Shown here piece by piece: positions 34,006 through 43,367 of a DNA stretch of 64,000 nt (position 1 is the first letter of the stretch; every line of letters begins with the position of its first letter). The stretch is from contig NZ_CP022986.1 in NCBI RefSeq assembly GCF_002770595.1, forward strand, positions 3,286,001 through 3,350,000, in the 5' to 3' direction. The translations under genes were made by a program, and so were the position numbers. A model generated the notes under the pieces. That model was given only the letters and a program-made list of their open reading frames with translations, was not told the origin of the DNA and did no database searches. This DNA is from Chryseobacterium camelliae. Lineage in GTDB: Bacteria > Bacteroidota > Bacteroidia > Flavobacteriales > Weeksellaceae.

Positions 34006-36957
34006 ATGAAAATTAAATTGTCACTAGTTACTACTGCTGTACTATTTTTTTCGGGCATGCATTTCGCAGATGCCCAGAGAACAAAAAGTGATACAGCAGC
34101 TAAGGAAAAACAGATTGATGAAGTAGTTATTGTAGCCTATGGATCTCAAAGAAAAGAGACGTTGGTTGGCTCAAATACTGAAGTTAAGGCGAAGCAGTTC
34201 GCAGACCGTCCTATTTCTAATATAGGTCAGGCATTGGATGGTGCCAGTGCAGGAGTAAAAATTGCTGCGAGTACAGGTCAGCCTGGAAGTGCTCCGAATA
34301 TTCAGATCAGAGGTATCGGATCTTATGGGATATCTACGTCGCCTTTATATGTTGTTGACGGTGTTATTTATACAGGTTCCCTTTCTGCGCTTAATCCTAA
34401 CGATATCGCATCTTTTAATATTCTAAAAGATGCGGCCTCAACCTCTTTATATGGGTCGGCTGCTGCTAATGGTGTGGTTTTAATAACAACAAAATCCGGT
34501 AGGAAAGGTACCGATGCTCTTAATTTCAGCATGAGTACAGGGTATGTAGGAAGGTCAATTCCAGAATATGACAGAGTAGATGTTTATCAGTACTATCCAC
34601 TCGTTTGGGAGGCTATGAGAAATGGAAGATTTGCAACAAATCCGACTTTAGGTCTTGCCGCTGCCAATACATTTGCAACCAATAATTTGATCTCAGGTGT
34701 TCTTAAAACCAACGTATTTAATGTTGCAGATAATGCCCTGGTAATAGATGGGATCCTTAATCCTAATGCACAATTGAAATATACAGATCTGGATTGGCAG
34801 AAACCATTGATTAAAACCGGTTTCAGACAGAATTATGAATTAAACTATAGTGGAGGAAGCAATAAAACAACTTATTTTTCTTCTGTAAGTTATACGAATG
34901 AGACCGGCTATCTTGTAAAGTCTGATTTTGAAAGATTTACAGCAAGGCTGAAAGTGGATTCTCAACTTAAAAGCTGGTTAAAATTAGGAACGAGTATCAG
35001 CGGGGTATCCTCCAATGGTAATAATTCATTAGATGGAGCAGACAATAATTCATCATATATCAATCCTTACAGCTGGACGAGGACAATGGGACCAATTTAT
35101 AGTCCGTATGCCCATGATCCCAATACTTTTGCAACATTATATGATGCAGCTGGTAATATAATGTATGATGCCGGCAGCGCAAGGGGCGCAGATGCGGCGG
35201 CAGGAAGGAATGTTATTCAGGAAACTCTTCTGAACAGAGATATTTCAAAAAACTATTATATTATCTCCAGAGCTTATGCTGAGGTTAAGGTAGATCCGTA
35301 CCTGACGTTATCCACCAATGTAGGGTATGATATCAGAAACAACAGAAGAGGCAGATACATCAATAAAATTATTGGAGACGCGGCGCCTGCAGGAGCTGCT
35401 GAAAAATCTACATATACTGAACAGACGCTTACCTTTAATCAGTTATTGAATTACAAAAGAAAATTCGGTTCCCACAATTTTGAATATTTATTAGGACATG
35501 AAAATTACAAATACATGTACGAATATATGTATGGCTACAAGCAGGGGCAGACCGTGGATAACAATGATGATCTTATCAATTTCGTAACGCCGACGTCTTT
35601 GACATCTCAAACCGATAATTACAGAAAGGAAAGTGTATTTTCCAGGTTAAACTATGATTATGATTCTAAGTATCTTCTATCCGGGTCCATCCGGTGGGAT
35701 GCATCATCAAGGTTTAAAGAAGATGTGAGATGGCATTCATTCTGGTCTGTTGGTGCCGGGTGGAGAATCAAAGGCGAAGACTTTTTATCCGATTCGAGAT
35801 TTGTAAGCGAACTGAAATTAAGGGGTTCCTATGGTGAGGTAGGAAATGACGGAACAAACAGCTACTATATGTATAAAAGTACCTACAGCCTAGGCTATAA
35901 CAATGCTTCCGAACCAGGTATTTTATTCGGTTTCCTGGCTGATCCTACCATTACTTGGGAAACGAATAAACAGACAGATCTGGGAGTTGATTTTGGTCTT
36001 TTTGGCGGAAGGATTACCGGTACTGCGGAATATTACAACAGAATTACGGATGACTTAATTTTTCCTGTACCATTGCCGGTTTCCGGAGGTGTTCCGGGAA
36101 ATAGCATCAGTAAGAATGTCGGGACTATGTATAATCGCGGTTTCGAATTTACGATCAATGCAGATATCATAAAGACTGAAAGTTTTACCTGGAACGTCAA
36201 CGCCAATGCATCAACGCTTAAAAATCAGATTACAGAACTTTCTAGTGGCATCACTGAAATCATCAATGGAAGTAAAAAAATATCTGTAGGTCATTCTATC
36301 TATGACTATTGGTTGAGACAATGGTATGGAGTAGATCCTGCGGATGGTTCCCCTCTCTTTTTGGTTGCGGATACCTATGCAGGAACAACTGCTTCTGATA
36401 TCAGAACCGTAAACGGGACATTGGTGACGACCAACTTTAACAAAGCGAAATATGATTATTCAGGAACGGCAATACCAGATTTGTTTGGTAGTTTTGGTAC
36501 AGCGTTCACCTTTAAGCAATGGTCGCTATCCGCCATGTTTACCTACCAGCTGGGTGGAATGACTTATGATACAAACTATCAGTCGCTGATGTCAAGTTAT
36601 CCGCAGGGAAGTGCTTTGAGTACTGATATTTTAAACAGGTGGACAACTCCGGGACAAATTACCGATGTCCCTGCATTGAATTCTTCAACATATGTAAGTT
36701 CTAATGCTGCTTCATCACGATGGTTGGTGAAATCTGATTTTATTTCTTTGCGACAGGCCGGATTGTCTTATAGTTTTAACCCGACAGATATTTCTCAATA
36801 CGGCTTAACTGCTTTCAGGATCCTGGTGTCCGGAGAGAACCTCTGGAGTAAAACGGCTAGAAAAGGCCTGGAACCGACTCAGTCATTTAACGGGACCACT
36901 ACCAACAGGTACACTCCTGCAAGAATTATTACAATAGGGTTTAATTTATCATTCTAA
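34006..36957 (+). CDS. SusC/RagA-family TonB-linked outer membrane transporter
   Basis: The protein has 983 residues. After the signal peptide (ends near FADAQ) it goes directly to a TonB-box-like IDEVVIVAYG and the SusC plug (QIRGIGSYG, SPLYVVDGVIY, NILKDAASTSLYGSAAANGV), then a long beta barrel ending in RIITIGFNLSF. The usual N-terminal carboxypeptidase-regulatory domain of SusC proteins is missing. With the SusD-like lipoprotein encoded 11 nt downstream it should import an oligomeric nutrient. No glycosidase, peptidase or regulator is next to it, so the ligand is open. Confidence 0.95.
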   Translation: MKIKLSLVTTAVLFFSGMHFADAQRTKSDTAAKEKQIDEVVIVAYGSQRKETLVGSNTEVKAKQFADRPISNIGQALDGASAGVKIAASTGQPGSAPNIQIRGIGSYGISTSPLYVVDGVIYTGSLSALNPNDIASFNILKDAASTSLYGSAAANGVVLITTKSGRKGTDALNFSMSTGYVGRSIPEYDRVDVYQYYPLVWEAMRNGRFATNPTLGLAAANTFATNNLISGVLKTNVFNVADNALVIDGILNPNAQLKYTDLDWQKPLIKTGFRQNYELNYSGGSNKTTYFSSVSYTNETGYLVKSDFERFTARLKVDSQLKSWLKLGTSISGVSSNGNNSLDGADNNSSYINPYSWTRTMGPIYSPYAHDPNTFATLYDAAGNIMYDAGSARGADAAAGRNVIQETLLNRDISKNYYIISRAYAEVKVDPYLTLSTNVGYDIRNNRRGRYINKIIGDAAPAGAAEKSTYTEQTLTFNQLLNYKRKFGSHNFEYLLGHENYKYMYEYMYGYKQGQTVDNNDDLINFVTPTSLTSQTDNYRKESVFSRLNYDYDSKYLLSGSIRWDASSRFKEDVRWHSFWSVGAGWRIKGEDFLSDSRFVSELKLRGSYGEVGNDGTNSYYMYKSTYSLGYNNASEPGILFGFLADPTITWETNKQTDLGVDFGLFGGRITGTAEYYNRITDDLIFPVPLPVSGGVPGNSISKNVGTMYNRGFEFTINADIIKTESFTWNVNANASTLKNQITELSSGITEIINGSKKISVGHSIYDYWLRQWYGVDPADGSPLFLVADTYAGTTASDIRTVNGTLVTTNFNKAKYDYSGTAIPDLFGSFGTAFTFKQWSLSAMFTYQLGGMTYDTNYQSLMSSYPQGSALSTDILNRWTTPGQITDVPALNSSTYVSSNAASSRWLVKSDFISLRQAGLSYSFNPTDISQYGLTAFRILVSGENLWSKTARKGLEPTQSFNGTTTNRYTPARIITIGFNLSF

Positions 36958-36968
36958 TTGAAAATATT

Positions 36969-38477
36969 ATGAAAAATATTAAGAAATATAAAAAAATTGC
37001 ATTATTAGCGTGCATGATCTCTTTAAACGGTTTTACAGTTTCCTGTAGCAGCGATTATCTTGAAACAGACCCTACTACAGCAGTTTCTGAAGATGCAGCC
37101 TATTCAAGCGCTTCAAATCTGGCGGCCATCATTAGTGGAATGCACCGGAATATGTATTACAGGCAAAATTCCAATCAGGGCCAGAACGGACAGGGAGGTA
37201 TCATGATCATGATGGATGCTTTGGGAGAAGACCTTGTATTTCCATCAACGGGTAATAACTGGTATGTTTCTACTGTGCGTTGGCAGGATCAGGTTAATGA
37301 GAATGCCTCAAATGATTTATATCCGTATCAGTTTTACTATGCTTTAATAAGGAATGCAAACTTAGTTATAAAAAACGGTCCCAATGTTCCAACAGTAAAC
37401 TCCTCAGAGGAGGCAGTTGTTAAACAGGCTATAGGCGAAGCGTATGCATTCAGGGCATTTTGCCACTACATGCTTGTCCAGATGTATGGTAAGCGATATG
37501 TTCCTGCAACAAACAATACTCAACTGGGGGTTCCTATTCGTTTAACGCCTGATGAAGTTCCCATGAAAAGGAATACTGTTGAAGAAGTTTATACGCAGAT
37601 CAATAATGATCTTGCTGAGGCTTTGAGCAGATTATCCAGTACTAGGACATCGAAGTCTCATTTTAATGACAAAGTCGTTTTGGGACTTAGAGCCAGAGTT
37701 GCCCTTACACAAGGAAATTATGCTCTTGCAGCCTCTTCTGCGAAGCTGGCCAGAAACGGATTTTCTCTTATGAGCAACGCTACCTATATGTCCGGCTTTA
37801 ATAATCTTGAAGGTAATGGAGAGTGGATGTGGGGAGCTACGATCATCGCGGATCAGACAGATTACTTTGGGAATTTTGGTGCATATATGTCGAGGAACTA
37901 CAATTCCACAAATATAAGACAGGCTCCAAAAGCTATGAACAGTAAACTCTTTGCCATGTTCCCGTCTACAGATGTGCGCACTAAGGTTGTTGATCCTACA
38001 GGAGCCCACACATCTTTATCGCTTCCTTCCACATTTTCAAAATTCCCTTATACAAGTCAGAAATTTTTATCTGCAAGTGTATCAGACAGTCGTCTGGATG
38101 TGCCGTATATGAGAGCTGCAGAAATGTACCTGATAGAAGCGGAAGCATTGGCAAGGTCCAATGATGAAATTAACTCTAAAATAGTTTTTAACCAGTTTAT
38201 GCAGAACAGAAATCCTTCATATACCGGGGCTGTTACAACCGGGGCTGCTTATATTACAGAGATTCTCAATAACCGGAGAATAGAATTCTGGGGAGAAGGG
38301 TTCAGGTTCTTAGATCTTAAAAGACTGAATCAGGGACTTGACAGGACCGGGGCAAATCATTCAGCTGTGGTAGTCAATAATGTCCTGACTGTAAGCAACA
38401 CTGATAACAGATGGCAATACTTAATTCCAAGAACTGAAATCAATGCTAATCCGCTGATAGAACAAAATCCACTTTAG
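36969..38477 (+). CDS. SusD/RagB-family nutrient-binding lipoprotein
   Basis: This 502-residue surface lipoprotein has a lipobox ending at Cys26 (FTVSC), followed by YLETDPTTAVSEDAAY, the standard SusD opening. TPR-like helices carry AIGEAYAFRAFCHYMLVQMYG and the C-terminus has YMRAAEMYLIEAEALAR and NRRIEFWGEGFRFLDLKR, family hallmarks. It forms the lid of the SusC transporter encoded upstream. Confidence 0.95.
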   Translation: MKNIKKYKKIALLACMISLNGFTVSCSSDYLETDPTTAVSEDAAYSSASNLAAIISGMHRNMYYRQNSNQGQNGQGGIMIMMDALGEDLVFPSTGNNWYVSTVRWQDQVNENASNDLYPYQFYYALIRNANLVIKNGPNVPTVNSSEEAVVKQAIGEAYAFRAFCHYMLVQMYGKRYVPATNNTQLGVPIRLTPDEVPMKRNTVEEVYTQINNDLAEALSRLSSTRTSKSHFNDKVVLGLRARVALTQGNYALAASSAKLARNGFSLMSNATYMSGFNNLEGNGEWMWGATIIADQTDYFGNFGAYMSRNYNSTNIRQAPKAMNSKLFAMFPSTDVRTKVVDPTGAHTSLSLPSTFSKFPYTSQKFLSASVSDSRLDVPYMRAAEMYLIEAEALARSNDEINSKIVFNQFMQNRNPSYTGAVTTGAAYITEILNNRRIEFWGEGFRFLDLKRLNQGLDRTGANHSAVVVNNVLTVSNTDNRWQYLIPRTEINANPLIEQNPL

Positions 38478-38511
38478 GATTTTTATATTAACAAACAGAT
38501 TTAATATTGCT

Positions 38512-38537
38512 ACTCCGCTTTTTAAGCGGAGTTTTTT
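38512..38537 (+). terminator. Terminator of the susCD operon
   Basis: ACTCCGCTT and AAGCGGAGT form a 9-bp stem with a TTT loop followed by a T run, about 35 nt after the susD stop. Confidence 0.88.
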
Positions 38538-38572
38538 ATTGAAAAATATTTTGTTATTTAAAATAAAATTAT

Positions 38573-38591
38573 AACTTTGTATTTCAAAGTT
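38573..38591. promoter_or_regulatory. Palindrome overlapping the promoter of the 38598 gene
   Basis: AACTTTG-TATTT-CAAAGTT is a perfect 7-bp inverted repeat around five bases. Its left half is part of TAACTTTG (38572-38579), an exact TAnnTTTG -7 box with TTTG 18 nt upstream. The right half ends 6 nt before the ATG. The same palindrome core recurs at 39877-39893. Confidence 0.65.
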
Positions 38592-38597
38592 CTTTTT

Positions 38598-39215
38598 ATG
38601 GATGCTAAAAATTATCATGAAGACCTTTCCCATATCCGTTCTATGATGGAACGTTCCTCAAGGTTCATATCATTAAGTGGGCTTTCCGGTGTTTTTGCCG
38701 GTGTTTCAGCAATTGCAGGAGCTGTATATGTATATTTCAGGTTGAAGAAGGAGGGTATTGACTATCTTGAAGGTGACCGTAATATTTTTCATGCTGAATT
38801 AATCCGGGAACTGATTTGGGTAGCTGTCCTTATTCTTGTAGCGGCACTCCTCAGCGGATATTTTTTTACAGCCACTAAAAGCAGGAAGAAAGGATTGAAA
38901 ATATGGGATGCTACTACCAGGAGGCTTCTGATAAGTTTTTCAATACCGTTATTAACGGGAGGAATATTTTCCCTGGCGCTTCTGTTTCATCATCTTTTTG
39001 TTTTTGTTGCGCCCGCAACACTGATCTTTTATGGTTTAGCCCTGGTAAGCGCAGAACGATATACATTAACAGATATAAAATATTTAGGATATTGCCAGAT
39101 TGCCTTAGGTTTGATTTCCCTTTTCTTTTTAGGTTGGGGATTGATTTTCTGGACGATTGGGTTTGGATTTTTACATATAATATATGGTCTGATTATGCAT
39201 AAAAAATATAAATAA
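38598..39215 (+). CDS. Four-helix membrane protein, candidate target of the winged-helix regulator
   Basis: A 205-residue protein with a cytoplasmic N-terminus (MDAKNYHEDLSHIRSMMERS) and about four to six membrane helices, the last ending in FGFLHIIYGLIMHKKYK. I know similar proteins only as unnamed membrane proteins that accompany a small winged-helix regulator in Bacteroidota. The start at 38598 is chosen over the TTG at 38577, which lies inside the promoter palindrome. Function unknown. Confidence 0.75.
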   Translation: MDAKNYHEDLSHIRSMMERSSRFISLSGLSGVFAGVSAIAGAVYVYFRLKKEGIDYLEGDRNIFHAELIRELIWVAVLILVAALLSGYFFTATKSRKKGLKIWDATTRRLLISFSIPLLTGGIFSLALLFHHLFVFVAPATLIFYGLALVSAERYTLTDIKYLGYCQIALGLISLFFLGWGLIFWTIGFGFLHIIYGLIMHKKYK

Positions 39216-39566
39216 GGCGCTGTGGAAAAATACATCCTATTTTTTATTGTTATTTTTGCAGCTGTATGATTCAGGCCTTTTTTATGACCGTGTTTTTCAG
39301 CTGTAAAAATTAAAAGAATACAGGAAATTATAAAGTTTAGCAACCGAAGATTCATCTGAGAAGAAAATATGAATACCAAACCTCTGTCAATAGTATCATT
39401 AAGGATGTTTTGTATACAACAGCATCAGATAGGAACAGTATATTAGCCAGAATATCAATACTTAAAATCAGGATTTTGTAACAATTGAATATCTGGAAAC
39501 CAAGTAAAATGATTGTTGTTGAGGGGCAGTGGATGATTACTTTAGAATGAACAGGATACAAGTACA
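39216..39566. other. Gene-free stretch before the winged-helix gene
   Basis: No gene, terminator hairpin or clear promoter is supported in these 351 bases. The palindrome that precedes the flanking genes is absent here, so the regulator gene does not appear to carry its own copy. Confidence 0.4.
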
Positions 39567-39860
39567 ATGATTAATATCAGTCAACTCAATAAAGAATTTG
39601 AAAGTCGTGTAAGGCTGGGCATTATGTCTGTGCTGATGGTGAACGACTGGGTTGATTTTTCCGAAATGAAAAGCCTGCTGGAAATTACCGACGGCAATCT
39701 TGCGAGCCACAGCAATGCGCTTGAAAAATCGGAGTATATTGAAGTAAAGAAGGAATTTGTCGGGAAAAAGCCCAAGACTTCTTACAGGGTGACCCAGAAA
39801 GGAAGAGAAGCTTTTACGGAACATCTGAATGCACTTGAAAAACTGTTAGCAAACAAATAA
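39567..39860 (+). CDS. Small winged-helix transcriptional regulator (HTH_34 type)
   Basis: A 97-residue protein consisting of one winged-helix domain: RVRLGIMSVLMVNDWVDF, the recognition-helix region EITDGNLASHSNALEKSEYI, the wing FVGKKPKTSYRVT, and a C-terminal dimer helix. It belongs with the PadR/ArsR-like HTH_34 group. The matching palindromes in front of the genes at 38598 and 39912 are probable operators for it; this is inferred from position. Confidence 0.88.
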   Translation: MINISQLNKEFESRVRLGIMSVLMVNDWVDFSEMKSLLEITDGNLASHSNALEKSEYIEVKKEFVGKKPKTSYRVTQKGREAFTEHLNALEKLLANK

Positions 39861-39876
39861 ATTTTTTTACCAATTA

Positions 39877-39893
39877 ACTTTGTAATTCAAAGT
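39877..39893. promoter_or_regulatory. Second copy of the promoter palindrome
   Basis: ACTTTG-TAATT-CAAAGT, a perfect 6-bp inverted repeat with five central bases, differs from the copy at 38573-38591 only in the centre. It overlaps TAACTTTG (39875-39882), again an exact -7 box, 30 nt before the ATG at 39912. Confidence 0.65.
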
Positions 39894-39911
39894 ACTTTTA
39901 AATAAAATAAT

Positions 39912-40199
39912 ATGTCAAAAAAAAGAAATTTAGTAGGCTTATACATGGCACCAGCCTTACTGCTTTGTATCCCGCTGGTTGGGAATCTGATGTCCTCAGA
40001 AGTTAACTGGTCAGGATATGATTTTCTTATAGCGGCCGTAATGCTTTGGGGTACTGTTGGTCTCATTCACCTTATTGTAAGCAGGGTCACTAAACCCATA
40101 TTGAGAATAATGATTTGCTGTTTAGCGCTGGTCGCTTTAGCGCTAATATGGGCAGAGCTTGCTGTTGGGATTTTCGGGACTCCGCTGGCCGGTAGCTAA
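39912..40199 (+). CDS. Small membrane protein
   Basis: I do not recognise this 95-residue protein. It has three hydrophobic segments (about 10-27, 37-58 and 65-88) and no conserved polar motif. It begins a run of same-strand genes (39912-43268) behind the second promoter palindrome and so may be controlled by the winged-helix protein. Confidence 0.65.
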   Translation: MSKKRNLVGLYMAPALLLCIPLVGNLMSSEVNWSGYDFLIAAVMLWGTVGLIHLIVSRVTKPILRIMICCLALVALALIWAELAVGIFGTPLAGS

Positions 40200-40211
40200 A
40201 TCCATTGAGCC

Positions 40212-41051
40212 ATGACAAGGAAAACATTTATCAAAAAAGCTTCTCTGCTGGCCATGGCGGGCGTGTTACCGGCTCTGTATTCCTGGCAGGTAGAGCCCTT
40301 CTGGCTTGAATTTGTAGAAAGGAAACTCCCGGTAAAAAATCTTCCCGGCCACTTGGAAGGTAAGATACTAATGCAGATTTCGGATCTGCATGTAGGGAGC
40401 AGGTTCGACTGGCATTTTATTATTGATGCCTTTACGAAAGCCAGAGATTATGATCCGGATTTTGTGGTGTACACCGGTGATTATGTGAACCTCGGCACAC
40501 CGGAAGAAATTTCATCGCTGGAGCAGGTAATGGAACATGCAGTCAAGGGTAAGATCGCTACTTTAGGCATCTTAGGCAATCATGATTACGGGAAAAACTG
40601 GAGTGACCTCAGCATAACAGAGCGTATCTGTACGGTGCTTGAAAATAAAGCAATTACCATTCTGAAAAATACCCAACAGGAATATGAAGGACTCCGCTTT
40701 ATCGGCTTTGAAGATCTTTGGTCGCCCAATTTCAGACCCATGGACGTCATGAAAGATTATGATCCATCGAAAGCCGGTATTGTCTTGTGCCATAATCCGA
40801 ATGCGTGTGACCTGGATGTATGGAACGGATATCAGGGGTGGATTCTGAGCGGCCACACGCATGGCGGACAGTGCCGGATTCCCGGTGTGATCACTCCTGT
40901 TCTTCCCGTGAAGAACAAAAGATATGTATCCGGTGCCATCGATCTCCATGACGGAAGGATGCTGTACATCAACCGGGCCTTGGGGCATTCTTTTCAGGTC
41001 CGCTTCATGGTCCGTCCTGAAATTACACTTTTTACTTTAACCCAATCATAA
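40212..41051 (+). CDS. Membrane-anchored metallophosphoesterase (YkuE-like)
   Basis: A 279-residue calcineurin-like phosphoesterase. Metal ligands are seen in ISDLHVGS, YTGDYVNLG, GILGNHDYG, LCHNPNACD and the C-terminal SGHTHGGQCRIP. The N-terminus (TRKTFIKKASLLAMAGVLPAL) is a signal or anchor sequence with two Lys before the hydrophobic stretch, similar to YkuE-type enzymes, some of which act on lipid-linked phosphates. It starts 12 nt after the preceding gene. The substrate is not known. Confidence 0.9.
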   Translation: MTRKTFIKKASLLAMAGVLPALYSWQVEPFWLEFVERKLPVKNLPGHLEGKILMQISDLHVGSRFDWHFIIDAFTKARDYDPDFVVYTGDYVNLGTPEEISSLEQVMEHAVKGKIATLGILGNHDYGKNWSDLSITERICTVLENKAITILKNTQQEYEGLRFIGFEDLWSPNFRPMDVMKDYDPSKAGIVLCHNPNACDLDVWNGYQGWILSGHTHGGQCRIPGVITPVLPVKNKRYVSGAIDLHDGRMLYINRALGHSFQVRFMVRPEITLFTLTQS

Positions 41052-41052
41052 A

Positions 41053-41355
41053 ATGATGAACGATCAATCTGTAATAACATTAGGAAAGTCAGTATTCTGG
41101 CTGTTCTTTATCCTCGGGAATATCAGCATGATAGGCTATATCATAAGCAAAAATGATGAATTCGCAGTCGGCGGATTTATGTTGCTGATTTTCGGATCAA
41201 TGATCAACCTGCTGATTGTTGCAGCTATTTTAGTCTATGCCTGGATTGATATACACCGGCGCAGTGACTGCATGAAGGCGGTGATGATCATCCTCATCAA
41301 TATCCCGATTGCCATTCTATACTTCTTTATCGGAATTTCAATTCTAACATTTTAA
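41053..41355 (+). CDS. Small membrane protein
   Basis: A 100-residue protein with three hydrophobic segments (about 14-30, 38-65 and 75-98) and no motif that I recognise. It follows the metallophosphoesterase stop by 1 nt, so it is translated with it. Confidence 0.65.
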   Translation: MMNDQSVITLGKSVFWLFFILGNISMIGYIISKNDEFAVGGFMLLIFGSMINLLIVAAILVYAWIDIHRRSDCMKAVMIILINIPIAILYFFIGISILTF

Positions 41356-41357
41356 GT

Positions 41358-41843
41358 ATGAAAAAAATACGTATAAGGTTTCTGTTGCTGATTTATAACA
41401 GAACCCAGAAACTGTACAGGACCTGTTTTAAAAGGAAAAAAAGGCAATGGCAGTTCAATGAAAAACAGCTGCTGGAGTTTCATAAAGGTTCCTTAGGAAG
41501 GCAACTGGGAGAATTCTATGAAAAGCACGGATTCAGCATGATCCCCAAAATGGAAGACCATGATGTCCATCATCTCATCACCGGCTGCAGTACCCGTTTT
41601 GAAGATGAAATTGCCATGCAGTACCTACTCCTGGGAAACGGGAAGCTGAATGCACATCTTTTAGCTGCTATTGTCCTTGGAACCCTGATCCTGCCTGAAT
41701 ATGTACCACGCTATCGCCAATCTTACCAAAAAGGAAAAATGATGCGGAAATTTTACGATTGGGACTTCGAAACATTGCTCTGGCAGAATTTTGAACACCT
41801 GAAAGATTTTATCTTCCGGAAGAATACAGCGGTTTTACACTGA
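41358..41843 (+). CDS. Coq4-like protein
   Basis: This 161-residue protein carries HDVHHLITGCSTRFEDE, an exact HDxxH-x11-E motif, the zinc ligand set of the Coq4 family. Coq4 helps in ubiquinone synthesis, but flavobacteria use menaquinone, so the role here must differ; shorter bacterial Coq4-like proteins are known without assigned function. The N-terminus is basic and lacks a signal peptide. It begins 2 nt after the upstream gene. Confidence 0.75.
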   Translation: MKKIRIRFLLLIYNRTQKLYRTCFKRKKRQWQFNEKQLLEFHKGSLGRQLGEFYEKHGFSMIPKMEDHDVHHLITGCSTRFEDEIAMQYLLLGNGKLNAHLLAAIVLGTLILPEYVPRYRQSYQKGKMMRKFYDWDFETLLWQNFEHLKDFIFRKNTAVLH

Positions 41844-41897
41844 TGGACACTATAGGTAAATCCGAAAACCCGTAATCATCAATTCAATTCTAAAATT

Positions 41898-43268
41898 ATG
41901 AAAACACATCACTATATATTTCTTACTACTGCCTTATTTGTCGCTTTGTTCTACAACGAAAATGTAGGGCTTAATTTAGGGATGCTCTGCATCATTTATG
42001 CTATACTTACTGTAATCAGGACACCGGTAAAAAACAGGACAAAAACATTTTTTGTTTCGATGATAGCTTCTCTCACATCGGGCCTTGCATTTGCGTGGTA
42101 CGGTGATTTCGCTTCATTTCTTGCAGTGGTAAGCTCCCTGCTGTTACTGTCGTACAGGTCAAAAAACAGGCGGATGAAAATCCTGTTGCTTATCCCTGTG
42201 TTTATAGTCAATACTTTTACTTCAATATGCCGTTTTTTCAGTTTTGAAGAATGGCTTCCCAAAAAGAATATTCCCGGGTTCTGGCAGAAGATGTTTGCAT
42301 GGGTGATGATTCCCTTGGTGCTGGTCAGCATTTTCTTCGGGATTTATACAGCGGGAAGCCATCATTTTGCTGAACTTTTCAGCGGATACGAGTGGGATCT
42401 GGATATATGGCAGCTTCTGTGCATTGCCGTACTGGGATTTTTTATCGCATTCAATTACTGGAATTATGCTGTCGAAAAACTGATATATAAGCAGAACATG
42501 CGGCTGAGCAATGATTTTGAAAACAAGGAGAAAGTGCTGAAGCCCACCTATTCATTCTTTGATCTTGAAGCGGAGCGGGCAAGCGGAGTTATGTCATTCC
42601 TGCTCCTGAATATCCTTCTGGTCTTTTTTATTGTTACGTACAATTATGAACAGTTCTATGAAAGCAGTAAAGCAGCGGCAAAGCTTTCGGAAGAGACCCA
42701 TGAAAGGGTAAATGCCGTCATCCTGTCTATTATCATGGCTGTCTTGGTTATGATGTTTTATTTTAAATCTGCTTTTAACTTTGACCCGAAGGCAGGCATG
42801 CTGAAATCTCTGGCAAAGATATGGATCCTGCTGAATGCCATACTTATTATTTCCGCCATGGCTAAAAATACTGAATACATCATGCAATACGGGTATACTT
42901 ATAAAAGGCTTGGTGTAAGCGCTTTCCTTGTTCTTTCTCTAATAGGGCTGATGTTGATGTTCATTAAAATTCAGCGTCAGAAGAAAAATATATTCTTGTT
43001 CAACAGCATGGCATGGTTTGCGTATGCTGTGATCCTGGCTTGCAGCTTCTTCAATTGGGGTGGATTTATTACCCGGCAGAATGTCCGGCGTGAAAATTTC
43101 AATCCGGATTTTCACAAGACTTCCGTGAATTTCAATGAAAAAATACTTCTGGAATATGCCGAAAGAAACCACAAAGATCCATTGAAAAATGAAATTCTGG
43201 AAGAGATACAAAAACATGAGAAAGAAAGCTTCCTTTCACAGGTGTTATATTACCGTTCTGTCCGGTAA
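41898..43268 (+). CDS. DUF4173-family polytopic membrane protein
   Basis: The protein has 456 residues with about ten membrane helices. The DUF4173 hallmark YGYTYKRLGVSAF, near residue 340, lies in the C-terminal half, followed by a soluble tail with a possible protein-binding helix (NFNEKILLEYAERNHKDP). Function of the family is unknown. It is the last gene of the run that starts at 39912. Confidence 0.82.
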   Translation: MKTHHYIFLTTALFVALFYNENVGLNLGMLCIIYAILTVIRTPVKNRTKTFFVSMIASLTSGLAFAWYGDFASFLAVVSSLLLLSYRSKNRRMKILLLIPVFIVNTFTSICRFFSFEEWLPKKNIPGFWQKMFAWVMIPLVLVSIFFGIYTAGSHHFAELFSGYEWDLDIWQLLCIAVLGFFIAFNYWNYAVEKLIYKQNMRLSNDFENKEKVLKPTYSFFDLEAERASGVMSFLLLNILLVFFIVTYNYEQFYESSKAAAKLSEETHERVNAVILSIIMAVLVMMFYFKSAFNFDPKAGMLKSLAKIWILLNAILIISAMAKNTEYIMQYGYTYKRLGVSAFLVLSLIGLMLMFIKIQRQKKNIFLFNSMAWFAYAVILACSFFNWGGFITRQNVRRENFNPDFHKTSVNFNEKILLEYAERNHKDPLKNEILEEIQKHEKESFLSQVLYYRSVR

Positions 43269-43367
43269 GAAAAGAACGACAGGTCTTTCAGTTAGTCCTT
43301 GTCGCTTCAGAGGTTGGAACAGTTTTCGCATGCCTAAATCTTATTGTATCATTTAAAAACAACACTT

